DNA of 64,000 bases from Macquaria australasica (Eukaryota > Chordata > Actinopteri > Centrarchiformes > Percichthyidae). Every line of letters begins with the position of its first letter. Position 1 is the stretch's first letter. The position numbers were made by a program, and so were the translations under genes. The notes beneath the pieces are model-generated. The model was given only the letters and a program-made list of their open reading frames with translations. It was not told where the DNA came from and searched no databases. The stretch covers positions 1 through 64,000 of the forward strand of contig SEMN01000611.1 of NCBI GenBank assembly GCA_005408345.1, in the 5' to 3' direction. Positions 32,501 through 43,073 of this stretch are shown piece after piece.

Positions 32501-35500
32501 ATTTTTATTCTAGTCTAAATTTGGATTTGGATGAAGGATTTGTTTCACTTGTTTAGAGAAAATAAGGTTTGATGACAATTATAGACAAAAACAATACTTC
32601 CACTAGTGTAAATATATTGTGCAGTCCATGCGGTGAAGTGTACATAAGATGCATAGGCCCATTGTACTACTAACAATACATGAAGAAAAAGCTTCAAATC
32701 ACTGCTCAAGACATTTTCATTTTGGTTTGTATTTTTATTTGTTAGTTAAGAACACTCACTTTCAGTGCTCATTCACTGTCTGCTGTGTGTGTCTTTTTTT
32801 TTACTGCAGTATTGCTTTGACAAAGAAGAACTTCACACTGAAGTACGACACCAACATTCCTCGGCAAGTGGTGAGGATCCATTCAAAATACTAGTTCCTA
32901 AGAAATAAAGGCAAACAATTCACAATACACTAATGATGAAATGGTTTGTCTCTGTTTTAATCAAGGGCCTTGCTGGAAGCAGGTAAATAGTTCTCTTTGA
33001 TGATTATTTATCTGTATAGCCCAATTTAAAGGTAATTTTGCAGACTTTGAATTGAGTAATTTACTTGTTCACAATCCTGTCTTTTCACAGTGCCATCGTC
33101 TCAGCTACCCTGAAGTGTCTTATGAAATTCTACAACATCACAGACAATGTAAGGATGGTAGATATTTGTCCCATCTCATGGTGTTACCGAAGCCATCAGA
33201 GTTATCTCTTGATTCTCCCATCAGTATGTCACTCCTTCCACTATCTGCTATTATCAAAACCTCTGACACCTTCAGTCATGGTAAAAACATCAACCTCTCC
33301 TGTTCTGACTTAGGAATTCAGTAGATTTCCCTCCAGATCCAGTGACGTTGCACACAGTGAAAACAGCACTGTAGTGGTGGTGGAAGCTGACACTCGGCTT
33401 TTTCATTTTTCAAATCATGTTCATAACGTGTGTTATTATGAGAGTCTTTAGAAACCACCAGAGACAAAAGACGCCCCAACTAGTTAATAAAAAGTCTCAC
33501 TACAAGAAAAACAAATTAAAATCAATGTGAAAATGACACAAAACGTACCTACTGAGTCCTTCATATATTCCTACTTTACACTGCAGGATCTGCCAAAGCC
33601 GATCCGAGCCAACTTCATTCTCAATGTGGAGACTGATGAACTTTTCATTACTGCTGGCCTGCAGGACAGAGTTGTTCAGGTCAGGGACAGAATGAACACG
33701 ACACAAACATGTCAATTATCTTTAATTTAATACCTATAGTATCATGAATTGGTTGCCCCTTTGTCTTTGCAGGTCTATGAAGGCTTAGTCTACATGGATT
33801 TCAGCAAGAAGCTCATGGAGGAGCAGGGCTATGGTACTGAAGTCACCGTCTGTCTGTCGATGCAAAGTAGATGATATGAATACATTTCTTTCCTAATGTG
33901 TGTGTACTTTCCATTCTCAGGGAACTATGTTTCTCTGGACATGAGTGGGCTCCCACAGTTCTGGCTGGCTTACCTGAGCGACCCCAGTGACTCTGGACGC
34001 ATCCACAGCAACGTCCGACAGCGCTGGCTCAGTGGTACGTCTTCATCAAACATTAGATTGGCTTCCTGTGATTCATGAGGTCAAAAGTCACTCCTAAAAT
34101 GTCTTCACTGGCCAGAAAAGCTGCTGATATCAGAAAAGCAACACATTTCAGTTTTCTATAAACGGACAAAAACAGTTCCTCAGTCCTTTTTTTAAAATGA
34201 CATGCTCTCCCATGTGCGTATTTACATCTTTCTGTTCCTTTTAAGGAGTTATAAAAATGGAAACACATTGGTTCATTTGTTGAATTACTTTCATGTTGCT
34301 CCGTCTTTCCACAGGGGAGCCTCTGGTAGTTGAGGCCATGAAGACTTTTGCTGAGCTCACTGATCAAGCCAGGTTGGTTTGAGTACTTTAGAAATGGATT
34401 GTTGCTCAAGAATTAATGCAATAAATAGCAGTGGCAGTTATGTAATAACAAACAGGGCAAACGCTACACATAAATAACCATCGGGTTAATTATGTCTGGC
34501 GTCTAGCAGTCTCAAAGTGGCTTTAGGCTTTCTGAAATGTGAAAATGTTTATGCACTGAGTTCCAAGAAATACAAAGTGTTTCTTTGCTGCAACACTGCT
34601 GACAAAGATGTACCTAGTTTTTGTTCTTGCTGTGGCTTTTCAGAAGTTCGGAACATTAGAAGTGAAATTTACTTTAGCGCTGATTGAAAATGTTCTCCCC
34701 CCAGGACGGCTCTACAAGACAGAGACTGGAGCCGTCTGGCACAACTGATGGACCAGAACTTTGAGCTACGGAGGTAAACAGTATATTCTGATGTGAGGCA
34801 TTCATATTACTGTTTACACCCACAGCTAAAGTAACAACATATTCCATAGGTCTGTCTACACTGATGACTGTCTGGGTCCTGGGAATCTCAAGATGGTTCA
34901 GCTGGCGAGGCAGGTAGGTGCTCAGAGGTTCCACTACCTGCTAAGAGCAGAGCATGTTTTATTGAACAGTATTTTTTCCATCTCCGTCTGTGTGTGCCCG
35001 CAAGAGTGTTTTCTGTTTATGCATTCATAAAGTTTTTGCTGCCTCTTGCAGTTTGGCTCGGCGGTGAAGTTACCAGGCAGTGGGGGGGCTGTGGTGGGCC
35101 TGTGTCTGGATAATGCGAGACTGGTGAGACTGCACTACATGGAAGTTGTTGTCTTTAGCTGACATTGCCCATCTTCGGCCATGGGTTTGGAGCTTCATAT
35201 TAATGTTGACATTCCCCTGTCTTGGTTACCCTAGATATTAGTGATCTGTGGGATTTCAAAATGTACTTCATTGGAGTAAAATTTAAAAACATACAGCTAA
35301 CCGTATAAGTGCACAAAAATCTACAGATCTACATTCAATTTTTGTAGTACAGTAGACCTAAGTAGACATATTCTATGATGTGATGGATCAGAGAGTGAGG
35401 TATAGTCATTTTGATTTGTGTTTCCTTGCAGGGATATCCAATGTTGGGTTTATTATCCAAGAAAATGTCATGTGTTGTTTGTTTCAAAGATACTCTACCG

Positions 35501-36405
35501 GATACTTTTGTTATGGCAAATCTTAACATTACTTTTAGGCTCCATCCCTAAACCCTTACCTTCACAAATGTGTTCTCTTTTCAACTAAATGATCCGGAAA
35601 CCAAAAAAAAAAGAGCTGTAATGTTTCATTTTCTTGCCATCGTTTTACTGGAGAAAAAAAAAGGAGAATATTTCCACCTAGTGGAAGTCATCTTTTCTAT
35701 AATTACACCTGTCTTGCACTCAAGCTGGCATTTAGATGACTTGAAAACAAAAGGAACAACTTGTTTCCTGTTCTGTTTCTGCATCCATAACTGTGACATT
35801 TTATACCAAATTTGAAACTGAAATCTGAAAGAAAAAACGTGAGTTTAACCAGCAGAAAATAAATATCTACGAAAATTAAGTCAACCTGCAATGTCTCATG
35901 GATGGGACCAAATTGAGCCCGTGGTATAAGAAAAAGATCTGGAGATAAAACTCAAGTGAAACTATATGAAGTAATATTAGCCCAATGCAAAATGTCAGTG
36001 CCCAACACTGGATGCAGCACCATAAAAATGCTTTGACAGCCCTTAACCTCACCATCACAGTACTTACAAGCTCAAGCCCTTACATAGCTCCATAAAGTGT
36101 CATTTGACAGGACCACCAACTTCTTTGCTTATTTATTTCTTGCATAATGAGAGACTGATCTCAGTCTTAAGATCTCAGCTATATTAGTAATGAACCTGCT
36201 GTTCTGAGTTAAAATAAATTATTCTGTGGCAGGATGTACTGTGAATCTGTAATTGTGATTCTGACATCAGTGCCCAGCTGTCTGATGCAGTCTGTGTTTG
36301 GCCCACTAGGTGGAGATGAGGCAAGCTTTCCAGGAGGCAGGCTGTGTCTTCTGTGTCATCGCACCATACAACCCATCTGCCAGCAATGTCGGTGGCCAAG
36401 ACTAA
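26515..36405 (+). CDS. bifunctional nucleotidyltransferase-GHMP kinase (glucuronokinase with putative uridyl pyrophosphorylase)
   Basis: Twenty-three exons join in frame to 622 aa: 26515-26571, 27505-27611, 27929-27973, 28092-28245, 28385-28456, 28682-28770, 28935-29091, 29489-29566, 31466-31557, 31739-31844, 31951-32030, 32115-32183, 32810-32870, 32966-32982, 33091-33148, 33587-33679, 33773-33833, 33921-34034, 34315-34372, 34705-34773, 34850-34913, 35052-35123, 36310-36405. Residues 1-230 show a sugar-1-phosphate nucleotidyltransferase: LLVAGHGT (5-12), VPKALLPG, IAGDM (122-126), FLEKP (179-183). The C-terminal half has all three GHMP kinase motifs: GLMGNPSDG (286-294), the ATP-binding GLAGSSAIV (390-398) and PGSGGAVVG (575-583). 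By homology to plant glucuronokinase it should phosphorylate glucuronate at C1, and the N-terminal domain should make the UDP-sugar. No signal peptide, so probably cytosolic. Substrate is inferred, not shown. Confidence 0.88.
27286..27422 (+). repeat. TA-rich microsatellite in intron 1 of the fusion gene
   Basis: Alternating TA with ATGTATA/ATGCATA interruptions over about 135 bases, ending next to a hairpin-forming inverted repeat at 27396-27435. Confidence 0.8.
27396..27435. repeat. 12-bp inverted repeat around TA loop
   Basis: TAGGCCTAACAG (27396-27407) is exactly complementary to CTGTTAGGCCTA (27424-27435), with a TA-rich loop of 16 bases. It could extrude as a cruciform or mark the ends of a palindromic insertion. 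Confidence 0.7.
29700..30205. repeat. dispersed non-coding repeat, copy 1 (fusion gene intron 8)
   Basis: Shares long near-identical stretches with 59405-59620, for example GATGCAGCAGAACCAGAGA, TATTCCACACATTCTTC, GTCAAAACCT and GCAGTAGTACTCCCCAACAC. It is about 500 bases here against about 215 there. Non-coding; the family is not identified. Confidence 0.7.
32380..32455. repeat. dispersed repeat fragment in intron 12
   Basis: GGACAGAGCCAGGCTAGCTG is identical to the sequence near 11902, followed by TTTCCCTCTG and CTTATGCTAAGCTCAGCTAA, as in other members. Confidence 0.65.
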
Positions 36406-36575
36406 CCTCATATCTCCCCTACGACTCAGTCAGGCTACTCAAGGCCAACTCATGGCCATTGGTTGGATATGACACAGTGTGTGGCCTTAAATGAGTCCCA
36501 GTGTCATTTTATAGGACTTATTACAATGGACAGCAGAGGTCCCAGTCAGTTACATGAAATTATGTGAAAGCCATA

Positions 36576-36581
36576 AATAAA
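36576..36581 (+). terminator. polyadenylation signal of the fusion enzyme gene
   Basis: AATAAA 171 bases after the stop codon, the first canonical hexamer downstream. Further possible 3' ends lie towards 36930 (AATTAAAAGC). Confidence 0.55.
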
Positions 36582-36589
36582 AAATATTC

Positions 36590-37190
36590 AGGGTTGCTAT
36601 TAGGGTATTTACTCTTTGGTGATAGTTTTTAGTAATAATTTACCAGATTGACCAAATACTGTTTAGTCAAACGTCAGGTATTGCTTCACTTTATCCCTAG
36701 ATACATTTTAAAAATCTACACTGTTCAAAGTTGTGTTGCAGATTATGAGATTCAGGGCATTTATGGTCATTCAAGGTGTAGTGAGTTAATGCTCATGTGT
36801 CAAATTTATCATCCACACCAATGTAAAAATTATGTAATTATTTTTCTTCATGTGTGATACATCAATTGTATAGACTCTATAGACTCAATGTCGTTATCTT
36901 TGTATAATGAGTGTAATTTTTGTACACAAATTAAAAGCAAGTTTTATAGCTCTTAGTGTTTTGTCATGTATGCTATGTAGCGTGCATCTAATATATAACC
37001 CATATTACACACACAGATATAGCTGAGGGTAAACCCACCTACTCAAACTAGTTGAAATAACATGTATGTCACATCGTATAACCCCGTTTTCCCCTCAAAC
37101 TCCGTATTTTCTGATCTATCATATTCCATTCTGTGTTGTGCCACTGTACTGTTTATATTCAGTGAGCAGATCTAATTTGCTGTTTCCTCC
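36590..37190. other. intergenic between fusion enzyme and UBASH3B
   Basis: About 600 bases of AT-rich sequence with no frame, RNA gene or repeat that I recognise, ending where CpG content rises into the UBASH3B promoter. Confidence 0.5.
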
Positions 37191-37363
37191 AGTGGGCGGA
37201 GTAGCAGGGCTCAGCCTGGCCGCGCAGCGCTGCTTTCAGCTCGTCTCAGTGTAGTCGCCGTTACCTCTCCACTCATGCGGACCCAGCCGCGGCTCATGGA
37301 CTAGCCGGAGGTCTGGTGGTGGAGTGTATCGGGCTTGTAGCGGACTGGGTGACCCAGTGGACA
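37191..37363 (+). promoter_or_regulatory. ubash3b: UBASH3B 5' untranslated/promoter region
   Basis: GC-rich stretch with a GC box (GTGGGCGGA, 37192-37200) and several CpG sites (GGCCGCGCAGCGCTGC near 37219), directly upstream of the ATG at 37364. The reading frame is open for some distance upstream, so an earlier start cannot be excluded, but no earlier in-frame ATG was noticed. Confidence 0.5.
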
Positions 37364-37491
37364 ATGGCTGCCAAAGAGGACCTCTACAGTAAAATCCTCC
37401 CTCGGAGGCTCCGGCAGAACCGGCCGGGCTCAGTGAAATGTGGCTCCAACCTGGACGTGCTGTTATCCATGGGCTTCCCCAGACCAAGGGC
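37364..37491 (+). CDS. ubash3b: UBASH3B (STS-1) first coding exon
   Basis: The exon codes 42 residues plus two bases before the donor GC|GTAAGT. The start, MAAKEDLYSKILPRR, and the end, LDVLLSMGFPRPR, match the beginning of UBASH3B, where the MGF-containing helix opens the ubiquitin-associated (UBA) domain. UBASH3B is a cytoplasmic protein with UBA, 2H-phosphoesterase, SH3 and histidine-phosphatase domains that dampens receptor tyrosine-kinase signalling. UBASH3A starts differently, so B is preferred. Human UBASH3B has a few more residues ahead of this Met. The remaining exons lie beyond the right edge. Confidence 0.87.
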
Positions 37492-37515
37492 GTAAGTAGC
37501 CTGACCTAAACACCG

Positions 37516-37538
37516 TGTGTATGTGTGTGTGTGTGTGG
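37516..37538 (+). repeat. TG microsatellite
   Basis: TGTGTATGTGTGTGTGTGTG run just inside UBASH3B intron 1. Confidence 0.75.
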
Positions 37539-38178
37539 GGCAGGGGAATTGCATGCATGGTGTCAGAGGTCGTACGGGGACCTGGTGGGGACACGGCCGG
37601 TGTGTTTTGTTATGGGAGTTAGCGGACGGGTCAAACGCAGCATCACTCTACACCGCACTCGCCGTTTCCCCGCATCGGTTTTCACTGTGCGCAGCTAGCT
37701 GGTATTCCCTGTTTACAACCATACACAACTGAAGAGTAGAATAAAGTAGGATATAGCAGAATTAAATACATTAAACGGCAGAATAAAGTCGGCTGCAACT
37801 GAATATAGAGCTCCTAAGCGAAGAGCCGAGTGGAGCGAAACAGAATTAGCATGAATGGGACATAAAAGTTAAGAGAAGTGTAACGTTAGCATCAAATACA
37901 ACAAAAACGCCCCGGAAAGTTGATTATATTTTCCTTTTTCACTCTTGACCTTAGTTTAAATAGTAGCTCTCAGTGAAGATTGATATATTAACGCTTAATG
38001 AGAAAATACTGTTTAGTTAAGAAAATGTTTTATTTGCTTAGGCTACTTATTTTAGTTTTAGTCCATTTTAGTTTAGTGAAATCTAGGGAGAATATGTTTC
38101 AGCCATATTCTTGAGGAGCTGTCATACATACGCAAACTATTCAGAAAACTGGAGTCAGGAGTCATGAAGTCATGACTC

Positions 38179-38181
<3 letters not shown>

Positions 38182-38214
<33 letters not shown>
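38182..38214 (+). repeat. TG microsatellite
   Basis: About 16 uninterrupted GT units in UBASH3B intron 1. Confidence 0.9.
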
Positions 38215-38217
<3 letters not shown>

Positions 38218-38869
38218 GGGGTGTCATACGGTTCACCCTGTGTCCTCTGCTGTTACTGAATGGAGGGACTGTCTTTGACTTGGCCAGATCAGTGAGTTCA
38301 CATCCGTCCTGTCGGCTGCAGGCTCTCACTGTAAACACAACACTAATGTATGACTGAATATCACCAGCCTGGGAAGCAGCGGTGTACATGCAGTAACTAA
38401 TAAATACTGGAATACCACTGGTAGGACTTAACATTTTGATGTTAGGCACCTTTTGGTGGTATGTTCACTTCTTCATTTTTTTATGTGTTGCTTATCAATT
38501 AGAGGAAGAAAGGAGACATCGCTTAATCACATCTGCTAAAGAGCACTAGCCATGCTGGCACAGCTACCAATGGGCTTGAGGTCTATGGTGTCGGACCTGT
38601 CCCTGGTGAATCAGTATACACAGTGAAATGGATCCCTGGCTCTGATTATAGGTTTATGATCGAATGGAGTCGATGGAGTGGGACATGACTGTGGGGCAGC
38701 ACGTAATTATAGTAATGTAACCGCCGCAATACTGGATAATGTTTGTTACATACAAACATGCAGTGTATGTAGTTTTGTGTTTTAAAGATGTCTGTTGTCA
38801 GCTAACTTGCTAATGTTAACTACTTAGTTTGCACAGTGGCTGTTTTAAAGCTGAATTAACATTTTTTTG

Positions 38870-39130
38870 GGGTCAGCAGAACAAGCCGAAAACACCACAC
38901 TGACATATTATCATCTTATAAAGTTGATATGGCAGCTTAAACATGTTAGCAAACCGTTGTCTCTTTACACATCCAGCAGACACAGAGCAACAATAGTATT
39001 TATTCAGTTGCTCCACTGTGTTCATCAGCTAGCTGCTATCTTTGTCCACCTGTTTGGTGCTGGGCAGGTAGTGTACAGCGAGTTTATCAGAGTTTTTCCT
39101 GAAAACAGCTGCCTGACGTACCCTTACTTT
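38870..39130. repeat. dispersed repeat, longer copy
   Basis: Contains GTGCTGGGCAGGTAGTGTAC (about 39057), shared with about 12217, within a 260-base block (ATATGGCAGCTTAAACATGT, CTCCACTGTGTTCATCAGCT) that looks like a fish interspersed repeat. Confidence 0.55.
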
Positions 39131-40608
39131 TGGCTCTTAGTAATGTGATCACAATATGTGACATTTTACAATTTAAGATTAAACTTGTAAGTCCTCTCTG
39201 ACAGACAAACTATGTAATGGTGACACTGTTTCTTAATTGTCACAAACATATCTTTGGCATTTCTGTGCAGCAATTTCTTGTTACGTATCGCTGCGGATAT
39301 ACACCAATACTGATACGTCTATTAAACCCATTTTATCGTCTGGCTCTATCTGGTATGTATTCTGTCCTGCAACTCTCAGGTCATTTGTTTGTCAAATGCT
39401 ATGGCCATTACTTTGACATCATTTTCCATGTATGATGGATGTCACTGACTACCAGAACCTCTACTTCTTATTCTGAAGAAGACTTAAACGTAAAAAAACA
39501 TCACTTCCTGTGTACGTACCGGAGGATTTTCCAAGGAACGACCTCTCTGACACCAGCCAGTCAGAGCAGCAGATGGAAAAGCTTTCATAAACCATCTATG
39601 GCAGAATCAGTATTGTGTCATATTAATTAGTGAAAGTAGCTGAACCTATTTTTGTCCATATTATTTGAAGTCTGGGGGAAATCTCACAGCACTTCTTCTT
39701 TTTTTTTCCAGTTTATACACTTAACCTTAGGAACCTTTCCACCCCTTTCACCCAGACAGATGTCGCACGTCAAGAGTGCCAGTGTGTATGTCAGAGGAAG
39801 TGTGCTGCGGTTTGCTGAATGGACACAGCAGATGATGATAGGGCCCCAGGCAGGCCAGCGCTGGCCTAGAACACACTCCCTCAGGGAAGCCACAACCTCT
39901 TTTATCAGCCCGTGACTGCTTGGCCTTGACACAACCACTTATTAACTCCCTTTCTCTGTCTGTCTGTCTCTCACCCTCTTTTTTCTGTCTAAAGAGGTTG
40001 ACCCAATAAATTTCCTGACCAACTTCAGGTGTCCTGGTTCTGCTGTAAAAGGATTATTTCTGTGCAGAAAGATTAAATTTATCTGCTGTTCTATATGCCA
40101 TTGTTTTGGTTTGGGGGCATCCCCACATTGCTACCAGTGTTCACACAACAGAGAGTAGATACCCTCTGGTTTTATATAATAGAGTTTAGTGATATCAGTA
40201 CGGGAGGATATGATTAATACATTTTTGGCAGGAATATGAAATACAGTTTTTACTTACAAATTTTGAGCTTGGGGTGTTGCAAAAATATTGATTCAACTAG
40301 CGTTGGGTATTTAACCAGAATAGTTTTTGAGTACTGTGTGTAGCATTGAGTATCAAAACTGCCAACTGTCTAAAGTTGGCATTGAATGCTTGGTCAGATA
40401 TGCTTTTTTAATCATATGTTTCGTGATCAAATTGAGGAAACTTTTCTAACTATATTTTATTCAGGCTAAGTTCTTTATTTAACACTCATGCAACTACTTG
40501 ATATGAACATTTGTTGCAAGTGGAAGAGTGAGCATCACGTTTTGCCAATGCTTCATCAAGCTTGTTTGTCAAACGCACACAATTCATAAGACCAAATAGG
40601 GAGACTGT

Positions 40609-41029
40609 TAGCCCGGGAACCAGGCGAATCTGGAGCTTATGTTTTATTTGCTCTGGCAGATGCGTCTGGTCCCCCTCCCATTCAGACAGATTTCCAGCCG
40701 ACCTGGCCAATCACAACCGTTTATCTAATATGGGGCGGGTTTGATACGATGACCGTACAGAGGAGCGCCGTTGAGGCTTTTTCTAAAACAACCAAGATGG
40801 CTGCCGCTGATGTGTAACGTTCTGAATCCGCTATCACGTCAGTATTAAACGCACTGGACGTTATATTTTCTCTAAAAAAAAGAACAAACAACTGCGCTTA
40901 AAGCTTTACTTGATAAGAAAGATGAGTTTGACGTACTTCCGGCAGGATTCGCTCAGCGCCACGTCAAACATGTCGTTGCTGTGATTGGTTGTAGGTGCAT
41001 TTGTGAAGTGGTCTGGAGATGTCAGGCTA
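40609..41029. mobile_element. non-autonomous DNA transposon (MITE) with 9-bp target duplication
   Basis: The 421-bp block begins TAGCCCGGGAACC and ends with the complement of TAGCCTGACATCT. It is bounded by an exact direct repeat GGAGACTGT at 40600-40608 and 41030-41038 (8 or 9 bp depending on where the end is placed). No coding frame. It carries CCAAGATGGCTGCCGC near 40790, a strong YY1-type motif, and GGGCGGGTTTGATACGATGA near 40733. Confidence 0.7.
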
Positions 41030-43033
41030 GGAGACTGTCACAGGTCTTACAATTGTCACTTTTTTCCAAAAATCAAGTTTAAACAAATTCAAACTAACGT
41101 GTAATTGGTTTGAACTAATTCTAACACAACCCATGTAGCCTAATCCTAAACTATGTACTGTAACTGTAATAGAATTTACTTGCCGTCCATTCATGGTGGC
41201 TCCTCTACTACACTTGAATGACAAGCTAATGTTACTGTGAGGCAGTTGCATGACAGACATTTTAAGTCTCGTAGCTTAGGGGTTAGGACTTCGACCAGGA
41301 ATCACACTGTCCCAACAAGGCTTGAAACCTTTCTCTTCCTTATTTCCTGTCGTCTTTCTGTTTAACATTGTGTAATATATATAATATACATACGTACATA
41401 TACATTATCATTCTTGGTTACAATGTAGAGTTCTAATGTGCCATTTAAGCTTTTCCCCAGACAAGAATAAAATAACAGTTTCCAGTCAGTTACTGTACAT
41501 AGTACTAATAATAAAAAATAATCCGTTTTGCTGTGATTAACAACTGTCATCTCCATCATCTTGGAACCAGGAAATGGCTGTAGGTCTACTGTCCATCGAC
41601 TCCAGGTTAAATCACTCAGAAAAATCGATTGTGACCATTATTCTTCTCTCCTGGGAGAAAAAGCTTCCGGGAAGTCAGAAGTTGCAACTCTCCGACTTTG
41701 TAAATGACAGCCTTGTGCATGTCAGCCAACTCTTAATGTGGTTATCAATTAGACATGAAACAAGCAGAGTCATTCTTGAATAGCCTGACCGGGCTGCTTA
41801 AACATCTCTGCATGTTGGCACAGAATGACGAGAGAGGGTGAATCATTGGACATCAAGACAAAGCTCAGTCAGAATCAGATCTAAGGTCAAAAAGAAGGTT
41901 TTGCTCAGGAACGTCATCATGAGACATTTGACATATTCTCATAAAAAATAAAACTGGCTGAAGGACACCAACATGTCTCTCTTTGTATGCATAAACCCTT
42001 GTGTGTTTTTGCATGTTGATTCCATTGAAGTTGTCACCTCTTAAAGGCCCTGAAAACAATTTCTCAATCAGCGTACTACCAAAGTAAGAACTGTTTTGGT
42101 ATTTCACATGAGAAGTCCAAGACGCATTTCCATTGTAGTCCTTGATGAAGACAAGAGACATGTACTTGTAGATGAAGATAATGTCATGGAGACAGAAGCA
42201 TGTGCTGTGTTTTAATTTGGATACTTCCGTTAGTACTCTTACATGCAGTACACTGTGTACTTACTTGTGTAGTGTGTGAATTGTGACAGGGTAGTGTTGA
42301 CTCAAATCAAACACGGATGTTGTGCGTTTACCGGAAATGATGATTGCAACATTTGACTGCCTCTACTTCTTCTTTCTTCTTCTTCTTCTTTTTTTTATTG
42401 GCGACCAGCAACCGGGCAGAGCATTATCGCCAACATTTGACCGTGATTACCGCACGCCAAAATATCTGCCAGCTTGTTTGCTCACTTGACTTCAATTCAA
42501 TTTTATTAAAAATGAACGTACTTTTACTTTTAGCCGTAACAATCGCAACTGTGGACGCCATTTTCATAGGTTGGTGGTCCCTCACCTTTCGCCATGAGCC
42601 AAGATGGCGACCGTTGAGGGTGAGAAGTGTGCAGCGTTCCACACTCGACTTTCTGACCGTTATGAGTACACCCTCTGGGTACTCATAGTACACTGCATTT
42701 TGCCATAATTGTCAGTGTGAACGCACTTATGCACTCAAAATAGCAAGTGTAAGTACGGAAGAACGCGAGTTGAGACACAGCTAAGGTGTCTGTGAACTCC
42801 TGAGTTTCGCTAGCCAGCTAACTTTGTAGCGCTAGCGTGCCGGCTAAAATGCTTTAGCTACTGTTAAAAGAGTTTATACTGCAATGCTACAGCAGTATGC
42901 AGTATAGGACAACTAACATCACCTGCACTGGCTGGTGTAGTTTTATCATCAATCCTATGTAGCTAGCTTAAAAGGCTGGTGTTTTTCAGGTAAGCTAGCT
43001 AGCCGCACAGCTCTCCCAGTTGCTCCACAAATG

Positions 43034-43035
<2 letters not shown>

Positions 43036-43069
<34 letters not shown>
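43036..43069 (+). repeat. CA microsatellite
   Basis: Seventeen uninterrupted AC units. Confidence 0.9.
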
Positions 43070-43073
<4 letters not shown>

